Source of the DNA: Streptomyces glaucescens
GTDB taxonomy: Bacteria > Actinomycetota > Actinomycetes > Streptomycetales > Streptomycetaceae
NCBI RefSeq assembly: GCF_000761215.1
Contig: NZ_CP009438.1
Location: 6,862,501 to 6,926,500, forward strand
Direction of reading: 5' to 3'
DNA length: 64,000 bases
Position 1 is the stretch's first letter. Every line of letters starts with the position of its first letter. The position numbers were made by a program, and so were the translations under genes. The notes beneath the pieces are model-generated. The model made no database searches. It was not told where the DNA came from and saw nothing but the letters and a program-made list of their open reading frames with translations. Below are positions 58,339-64,000 of this stretch, piece after piece.

Positions 58339-59706
58339 CTACGGGGTGTCGGCGCCCGGCCGCTCCGCGTGCGGCGTTGCCACGTCCGGGGATCCGGTGG
58401 CCGGGGTTCCGGCGACCGGGGTCTCCATGGCCGGGACGACGATGGACGAGGTCCCGGTGGGCGAGGGTGCGGTGGAGGAGGTCTCGGTGGGAGAGGTCTC
58501 GCCGGGCGAGGTCCCGGCGCCCGTCCGGGGGCTCCAGGGCACGAAGGACCCGGGCCGCCGGGGCCTGCCGGCGGGCCTGAGGCGTTCGAAGGTGCGGGTC
58601 AGCTGCTGGAACGGGGAGACGGGGCGGGCGTCCCGGTTCCGCTCCGGGACGTCCGGGGCGAAAGCGGCCAGCTCGGCGGACTCCCGGTAGGCGGCCAGCG
58701 CCTCGTTGGCCCGCTCGGCGGCCTCCCGGTACAGATCACGGGAGCGGGTCATGGCCTCCAGCGCCTCGGCGTACATGGCCACGAGAGCGCGCTCCCGCTC
58801 CAGCTCCTCCTCCAGCGTCAGCAGGTGCCAGTCCTCCCGCAGGGCGGTGAGGACCTCGTCGGCCCCCTTCGGCAAGGACCTCGGCGCGCAGGCGAAACGC
58901 GTCACCGCGTCGATCAGCTCGGCCGGCCGGGAGCCGTCCAGGAAGACGGTGCGCACCGAGTACCCGCCCCGGTCGTAGCCCTCGGGGGCCGGAACGCCGG
59001 GCAGGACCACGGCGCCGCCCCGCGGGACCTCCACACCGAACTCGCGCAGCGCCCAGTTCACGGCGCGCAGCTGGTGCGGCGCGGCGCGGTGCTCGACCAC
59101 CCGATGCCGCAGCCCGGGCGGCAGCAGCGGGGTGAGCGGACGGCGGCCGCGCTCGTCGGGGGTCATGGCCTCGTGCACCACGACGTGGATGGTCCAGGTG
59201 TCGGGTGCGGCGTCGCGCAGGACGCGGCGCAGGTCCTTGTCGTCCGCGGGCAGCGGATTGATGTCCCGCAGCCGCAGCTCGGACCCCGCGGCCCGGTCCC
59301 AGCCGGTGCCCTCCGCGCCCGCGGTGCCGTCGGTGCTGCCAGTGACGCCCTCGGGACCCTCGGGGCCCTCGGGCCAGAACATGGTGGCGGGTGACGGCCA
59401 GGCGAGGTCCCAGGGGGCCTCCGCCTCGGCGGCGAGCACCCACTCCTGGCCGCCGTCCGACGGGGCCGCGACCGTCAGCCGCGCCCGCACGGTCACCTGC
59501 CCGGCGACGGCCCAGCGCGCCTCGAAGACCCGCTCCCGGTCGCCCTGGGCCTCCGGCGGCTCCAGGTGGCCGTGGATCACGCCGCGCGCGTGGAGGTCGC
59601 GCAGATTGCGCCGCAGCACCTCCTCGGCGGCGGCACCGACATGGCGGCCGCGAGCCAGCCACACCGTGGGAGGAGTCGAGGGGCGGTCGGTGGTGGAGGT
59701 CGGCAT
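58339..59706 (-). CDS. Unknown protein with C-terminal coiled coil and disordered tail (455 aa)
   Basis: The start ATG at 59706 begins TSTTDRPSTPP. The first about 210 residues are beta-rich (VRARLTVAAPSDGGQEWVLAAEAEAPWDLAWPS, in part WVLAAEAEAPWDLAWPS). A segment DTWTIHVVVHEAMTPDERG follows, then a conserved-looking VFLDGSRPAELIDAVTRFACAP region. Residues about 320-370 predict a coiled coil (EEELERERALVAMYAEALEAM). The final 80 residues are a Thr/Ser/Pro-rich tail. No family or catalytic motif was recognised. It is divergent from the giant unknown gene, so the two may share a promoter region and a process. Confidence 0.7.
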   Translation of the reverse strand: MPTSTTDRPSTPPTVWLARGRHVGAAAEEVLRRNLRDLHARGVIHGHLEPPEAQGDRERVFEARWAVAGQVTVRARLTVAAPSDGGQEWVLAAEAEAPWDLAWPSPATMFWPEGPEGPEGVTGSTDGTAGAEGTGWDRAAGSELRLRDINPLPADDKDLRRVLRDAAPDTWTIHVVVHEAMTPDERGRRPLTPLLPPGLRHRVVEHRAAPHQLRAVNWALREFGVEVPRGGAVVLPGVPAPEGYDRGGYSVRTVFLDGSRPAELIDAVTRFACAPRSLPKGADEVLTALREDWHLLTLEEELERERALVAMYAEALEAMTRSRDLYREAAERANEALAAYRESAELAAFAPDVPERNRDARPVSPFQQLTRTFERLRPAGRPRRPGSFVPWSPRTGAGTSPGETSPTETSSTAPSPTGTSSIVVPAMETPVAGTPATGSPDVATPHAERPGADTP

Positions 59707-60027
59707 GAGTCCATCTGTGAACGGGGGCGGAGTGCGTTGCCAGTATCGATGCCCGGGCCGGACGACGATCAACCGGGGTGCCCGGTCGGTGTGGCGGTGC
59801 TCACCGCATCACAGCAGCTCCCGGGGCCCCTGTCGAATGCCCGGCCGGCCTGCCGGGTGCGCCGTCGGCGCGATACGTGTACGCCGTCCGGGCGTCGGCC
59901 ACCCGGGACGTGCGGGACGGCGTCGGGAACCGCGCGGGGCAGCCGCCGCCCCCGGGGAGCCACGCGGGGCAGCCGCCGCCCCGGGGGCGGGACCGGGTTG
60001 TCGGTGGGGCGTGCCAAGATCGGTCCC
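59707..60027. other. 321-bp divergent intergenic region with a 30-bp tandem repeat
   Basis: It lies between the two unknown divergent genes and so should contain both promoters. A 30-bp unit beginning CGCGGGGCAGCCGCCGCC is repeated at 59933 and 59963. No convincing -10/-35 pair or coding frame was seen. Confidence 0.5.
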
Positions 60028-63000
60028 ATGGTCACGCAGGTCCCTCTCCCTCCGGAGCCCAACCGCTCGACGGCGTACGCCGATTGGGCCGCCGCCCACG
60101 ATCCGGGCGCCGCCCGTGCCGCGCGCGAACTCCTCGACGTCGTGCGGGACGCCATCGCGTCGGCGTACCCGAGGACGGGACGCTGCGTCGACATCCTGCG
60201 CCGCCACGCCGACCGTCTCCCCGCGGCCCACCTGCCCTGGTTCTGGGACACGGTGGGGCACCGGCTGCTCGCCGGGCACCCCAGGACGGCGGCCCGTGCC
60301 TTCGCGCTGGCCCGCTCCGCCGAGCGCACCCACGCACTGCCGGTCGACCCGGACTGGCGCCGGGCGAACGCGCTGCTGTTCGCCCGCGCCGGCGCCCTCC
60401 CGGCCAAGGAGCTGGGCGACCACCAGCGCCGGCTGGCCGCCGACCTGGCACCGGCACAGGCGCACCGGGAGTTCGCGGAACTCGTCACGGCCTGGGCCGC
60501 CTCCCCCGGGGAGCTGCCCGCCGACCTGGCCCGCCGGATCCGCGCCTCCGCCCGTGCCGCCGGACTCGGCACCGCCGAGGACGCCCGGCTGCTGGGCCAC
60601 GCGCTGGGCGCGGCGCGCGGCAAGGCCGTCCCCGACGCGCTGCTGGAGGCGGCCACCGGCCCGCTCGCCGACCACCCGCAGGAGCCGGCCGTGCTCACCG
60701 CCCTGCTCGATCTGTTCCCGGAGAGCAGGAACGACGCGGCGGCCTGGCTCCGGCTGCTGCTGCGCTGCGGCGCCGTGGACGCCGCGGCCGACGGCCGCCT
60801 CACCCCGGCCGGGGGCCTCGCGGGCTGGCTCGCCGCCTACACCCGCACCTACGGCCACCGCCCCTCCGGCGGCGGGCTCGTGCGCCAGCCCGTGCCGGCC
60901 GAGCTCTTCGAGGTCGTCACCCGGTTCGCGCCCCGGCTGCGCGCCGCGGCCACCCCGGTGCGGCTGCACGAGGACCGGTACGACTGGCCCGGCCTGGACG
61001 CCGACCTCCTCGACGTCTGCCTGGCCGAGCGCATCCCCGTGGCGGACCCGGGCGACACGGTCCCCCTGCACTTCTGGGACGACGCGGCCCGCCGCGACCT
61101 CAGGGCGCTCGCCGCCGACCCCGTCTTCGGACGGCGCCTGGAGGGCACCGTGCACGCCGCTCTGCGGGGCGCGGGCACGGCCATCACCCGGCTGCCGAGG
61201 AACGCGGGCATCACCGCGGAGGTGCACACCCGCGTCGAGAGCCTGCTCACCGCGCTGCGCGGCGGTGGCCTCGCCGCCGCCGACGAGGCCGTGGACGAGC
61301 TGCGCACCCTGCTGGACCGCCCCACGGCCACCGCCCTGGACGGCGTCGACGAGGCCCTCGCCGCACTCGACCTCACCGGCCCCCTCGCCCGCGCGCTGCG
61401 CTCCGGCCTGCCCGAGGAACTGGGCTGGCCCGCCCTGGAGGAGGCCCTGGCCGGCTTCCCGCCCGGCGACACCGTCCGCGTGACCGGCACCTGGCCCGTG
61501 CTGACCCTCTACGGCTCCGGCCGGGCCGTCGCCGTCGACCACGCGGGCCCGCGCGCCTCGTGCGCCTTCCGCCTGCCCGACGACGCGGCCGGCCACGCCG
61601 TGCACTACGCGGGCGGCCGGTTCCTGATCAGCTGGACCTGCGACGAGCGGCAGGGCTTCGGCGACCTCGCCTTCTGGGACGACCGGCCCGAGGACGTCTT
61701 CGAGCCCGAGCACAAGATCGGCCTGCGGCCCTACGGCGGCATCATCCAGGGTGGGTACTGCTTCCAGTTCGAGACCCCGGACGGCAGCGGACGCCACGAC
61801 GGCGAACGGGTCCTGCGTCCCGGCGGCAAGGAGGGCATCGGGCACCACGAGCTCCAGATGAGCGACGGGCAGCGGTTCTGGAGCGCCGAGGTCTTCCACT
61901 CGCGCGGCAACTGGACCCGCTTCGACCCGGTGACCGGCGCCCGGGGCACCGACCGCACCCTGCCCGGCTTCCACGCCGCGGGCGAGGTCCCGCCCGGCAT
62001 GGAGGAGTTCGAGGACGGGCAGCTGCTCGCCGCCCTCCCCGAGGGCGCCGCGCCGTCCCCGCTCGGCCAGGACGGCCGGCTCGTCGGCTGCCGCGTCCTC
62101 AACCGCACGCCGTACGCGGGCCCGTCCCCGGCCGACTTCCTGCTGGAGTCCGTCGACGGCCGCCGCGCCCGCTACCGCAGCCGGCGGCCCGGCCGCCGCC
62201 CCTGGGCGATCATCGCCCTGCCGTGCGGCGGCGAGGCCGCGGTCCTGGCCGGGCAGGAGACCATCCGCTGCCACGCGGCCGAGGACAACTCGCTGCTGTG
62301 GCAGGTGCACGGCTTCCCCGGCTCCGGCCGCCGCCGCACCAGCACGTTCGGCCACGGCCGGGGCCCGGTCCCGCCGCCCGCCTTCTGGCACTTCCTCACC
62401 CCGCGCGACGAGCGCTCCTCCAAGGCCCTGCGCACGGTCGGCGCCGAGGCGGTCCGCGCCCTGCTGCGCGCGGCCCGGCAAGCGGCGGACGACGACGTCC
62501 TTCGGGAGCGGGTGACCGTGATCCTCCCCGACGTCACCGAGCCCCGGATCGTGGACGGCGTCGTGCGCGCCGCCCGCACGGCCGCCGACGTGCTGCGCCG
62601 CCGCGAGGAACTGTCCCGGCGGGTCGGCGTGATGCGGGCCGGCCCCGTCGTGGACCTGGCCGCCCCGGTGCCCGACACCGATCTCGCGCCCGCGCTGTCC
62701 GGCCTGCTGCCCGAACTGCGCCTCTACGAGGCGTACCGGCCCGAGCAGCATCCGGGCACCCTGACGGCCGTGGCCGCCGACGGACGCCATCTGCGCGGGG
62801 AGATCGACGAGGAGGCCCGGCAGCTGGCACCGCCCTCGCCGCCCGCCGAATGGCAGGCCCTGCTCGGCCGGATCGACGCCGTCGCCTGGCGGGCCGCCGT
62901 CGGGACCACCCCGGACGCCGACCGCGCGGCCCTCGCGGCCCTCCTCGGCACCTGGAGCGCACAGCCGTTCGCCGCGCCGGGCGGCAGCTGGCGCACCGGC

Positions 63001-64000
63001 CGCGCGGGCGAGCGGGCACTCGCCGCGCTGCGGGCCGCGGGGCACCGGGTGGCGTCCGGCCCCGCCCGCGGCGGGCTCGCCCGCTTCCTCCAGCCCGCCA
63101 CCGACCCCGCGCCGCAGGATGCGGAGGAGACCGAGACCGTCACCGTCGCCCGCGACGACAGCGCCCGCCTGACCCGGCTGCTGGAACTGGTCGAGCGGCA
63201 CGGTCCGTTCGCCGTCCCGCCGGAGGCCCTGGCCGTCTTCTCCTGGCGCACCGGAGTGCGGCGCGCCGTCGCCGCCCTCGTCCTCGGCGGCCTCCCGCGC
63301 CGGGAGGACCACCGCGAGCACCAGCGGATGCTGCGCTCGGCACCGTACAGGGCCACCAAGACGTCGGCGGCGGAGTACGACGGCCACCGGCACCGGCTGG
63401 GCGCCGCCGGGCGGCGGGCCGTCCTCGCGGCGGGCGTGCCGGAGGACCCGGCCGAACTGTGGACGCACAGCGGGATCACGGCCGCCGCCGAGCGCATGGC
63501 GGAGGCCTGGGCCGCGCGGCTGGGCACCACCCCGTACGCGGACGACGAGCTGGCCGACGCCCTGGAGCAGGAGCTGGGCCTGCCGGCGGACTGGGCCCGC
63601 GCGCTGCCGGAGGGCCGCACCCCGGCCGACCACCACGGCTTCGTCCTCGTCGGCGACCGCCGCGGCGGTCTCGACCTGCACCGGGCCGCGCCGGACGGCA
63701 CCGCGGGGGAATGGGTGCCGGTCACCGGGCCCGGCCACCTGGAGGCGGCCTCGGTCATCGCCTGGGCGCTCACCGAACGGCCGGTCGGCGACCCGGCGGC
63801 CCAGGGCGCCGTGAAGCTGCACGCCGCCCTGCGCGCCCAGCTCGCCGATCCGGGCACCCTCGTTCCGATGGGGCGGTTCGCCGCGCTCGCCCGCCGGGCC
63901 GCCGACGATCCCGGCTTCCTGCCCTACGACGGCCCCGTGCTGCCCTGCCCGCAGCCGCTGCTCGACGGAGCGAGCCCTGCCACGGCGGTGGACGACGGGC
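60028..64000 (+). CDS. Very large unknown protein (3' truncated by window edge)
   Basis: The frame from the ATG at 60028 (VTQVPLPPEPNRS) stays open to the last base, giving more than 1,324 residues. The first about 480 residues are helical, with TPR/HEAT-like character (AAHLPWFWDTVGHRLLAGHP, RTAARAFALARSAERTHAL). From about residue 490 to 700 the sequence is beta-rich, with blades such as LTLYGSGRAVAVDHAG, YAGGRFLISWTCDERQ and FGDLAFWDDRPEDVFEP, suggesting a beta-propeller. Further mixed regions follow. No catalytic motif was recognised. It resembles the giant propeller-containing partners of MoxR-vWA conflict systems, but that is a guess until downstream genes are read. Confidence 0.75.
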   Translation, partial: MVTQVPLPPEPNRSTAYADWAAAHDPGAARAARELLDVVRDAIASAYPRTGRCVDILRRHADRLPAAHLPWFWDTVGHRLLAGHPRTAARAFALARSAERTHALPVDPDWRRANALLFARAGALPAKELGDHQRRLAADLAPAQAHREFAELVTAWAASPGELPADLARRIRASARAAGLGTAEDARLLGHALGAARGKAVPDALLEAATGPLADHPQEPAVLTALLDLFPESRNDAAAWLRLLLRCGAVDAAADGRLTPAGGLAGWLAAYTRTYGHRPSGGGLVRQPVPAELFEVVTRFAPRLRAAATPVRLHEDRYDWPGLDADLLDVCLAERIPVADPGDTVPLHFWDDAARRDLRALAADPVFGRRLEGTVHAALRGAGTAITRLPRNAGITAEVHTRVESLLTALRGGGLAAADEAVDELRTLLDRPTATALDGVDEALAALDLTGPLARALRSGLPEELGWPALEEALAGFPPGDTVRVTGTWPVLTLYGSGRAVAVDHAGPRASCAFRLPDDAAGHAVHYAGGRFLISWTCDERQGFGDLAFWDDRPEDVFEPEHKIGLRPYGGIIQGGYCFQFETPDGSGRHDGERVLRPGGKEGIGHHELQMSDGQRFWSAEVFHSRGNWTRFDPVTGARGTDRTLPGFHAAGEVPPGMEEFEDGQLLAALPEGAAPSPLGQDGRLVGCRVLNRTPYAGPSPADFLLESVDGRRARYRSRRPGRRPWAIIALPCGGEAAVLAGQETIRCHAAEDNSLLWQVHGFPGSGRRRTSTFGHGRGPVPPPAFWHFLTPRDERSSKALRTVGAEAVRALLRAARQAADDDVLRERVTVILPDVTEPRIVDGVVRAARTAADVLRRREELSRRVGVMRAGPVVDLAAPVPDTDLAPALSGLLPELRLYEAYRPEQHPGTLTAVAADGRHLRGEIDEEARQLAPPSPPAEWQALLGRIDAVAWRAAVGTTPDADRAALAALLGTWSAQPFAAPGGSWRTGRAGERALAALRAAGHRVASGPARGGLARFLQPATDPAPQDAEETETVTVARDDSARLTRLLELVERHGPFAVPPEALAVFSWRTGVRRAVAALVLGGLPRREDHREHQRMLRSAPYRATKTSAAEYDGHRHRLGAAGRRAVLAAGVPEDPAELWTHSGITAAAERMAEAWAARLGTTPYADDELADALEQELGLPADWARALPEGRTPADHHGFVLVGDRRGGLDLHRAAPDGTAGEWVPVTGPGHLEAASVIAWALTERPVGDPAAQGAVKLHAALRAQLADPGTLVPMGRFAALARRAADDPGFLPYDGPVLPCPQPLLDGASPATAVDDG

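Noticed and set aside
59809..63822. A 1,337-codon open frame on the minus strand
   Set aside because: It is the antisense shadow of the large plus-strand gene starting at 60028; its translation is Gly/Arg/Val-rich without motifs, while the plus-strand frame shows ordered, domain-like sequence.

Overview
The window is chromosomal DNA of a Streptomyces or close relative. This is inferred from the very high GC content with GC-rich third codon positions, frequent GTG starts, GTGA/ATGA start-stop overlaps, only two TTA codons noticed in real genes, and many actinobacteria-specific families (DUF397/WhiJ-type regulators, DUF574-type methyltransferases, DUF6479, DUF5709, DUF5133, mycothiol-dependent dehydrogenase, proteasome beta subunit). 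No rRNA, tRNA, CRISPR array, insertion sequence or prophage was seen. Two genes run off the window: a SpoIIE-type phosphatase at the left edge and a very large unknown protein at the right edge.

Left part (1-24.3 kb). It opens with a PAS-GAF-SpoIIE-HATPase phosphatase, a two-CBS protein and small stress-type genes. A decayed XdhC-family pseudogene (about 4.12-4.38 kb) follows. Next come a secreted YncE-like beta-propeller protein divergent from a TetR regulator, a glycosyltransferase-P450 pair without a biosynthetic core, an 86-bp tandem repeat, folD, a SnoaL-like protein, an ABC exporter, a mycothiol-linked formaldehyde operon (dehydrogenase plus MBL hydrolase) and an SDR. An MFS exporter, an L,D-transpeptidase behind an ECF-sigma-like promoter, and a membrane-anchored S1 protease follow. 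The section ends with a DUF574-type methyltransferase, an F420/PPOX oxidoreductase, an OB-fold protein, a TetR regulator whose candidate operator recurs at both promoters, and an ATP-grasp enzyme.

Middle (24.3-41.2 kb). A signalling group (STAS-ANTAR protein, winged-helix regulator with a leaderless promoter, ANTAR-GAF-PAS-SpoIIE phosphatase) precedes a sugar module. That module has an RpiR regulator, a P-loop sugar/nucleoside kinase, a beta-phosphoglucomutase-like HAD enzyme and a GH65 disaccharide phosphorylase. Next are a membrane glycosyltransferase coupled to a flippase-like protein with a TTA codon, an orphan but apparently active proteasome beta subunit, a DUF5709 protein, a Gfo/Idh/MocA oxidoreductase and a secreted cutinase/PET-hydrolase-type enzyme.

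Right part (41.4-64 kb). A giant LuxR (LAL) regulator and a PucR regulator sit upstream of a five-gene branched-chain-amino-acid-type ABC importer, which ends at a perfect 13-bp hairpin. After a second DUF574-type methyltransferase comes a WhiJ/AbaA-type cluster (XRE-DUF5753, DUF397, TTA-containing HATPase protein, HEAT-like protein). An ABC exporter and a DUF5133 gene lead to a compact graspetide (omega-ester RiPP) pair, tgmB-tgmA. The window ends with two divergent unknown genes, one a 455-aa coiled-coil protein and the other more than 1,324 residues long.

Start codons were chosen from ribosome-binding sites and overlaps and are stated where they differ from the longest reading frame. Family names rest on motif recognition by eye, not on database searches.
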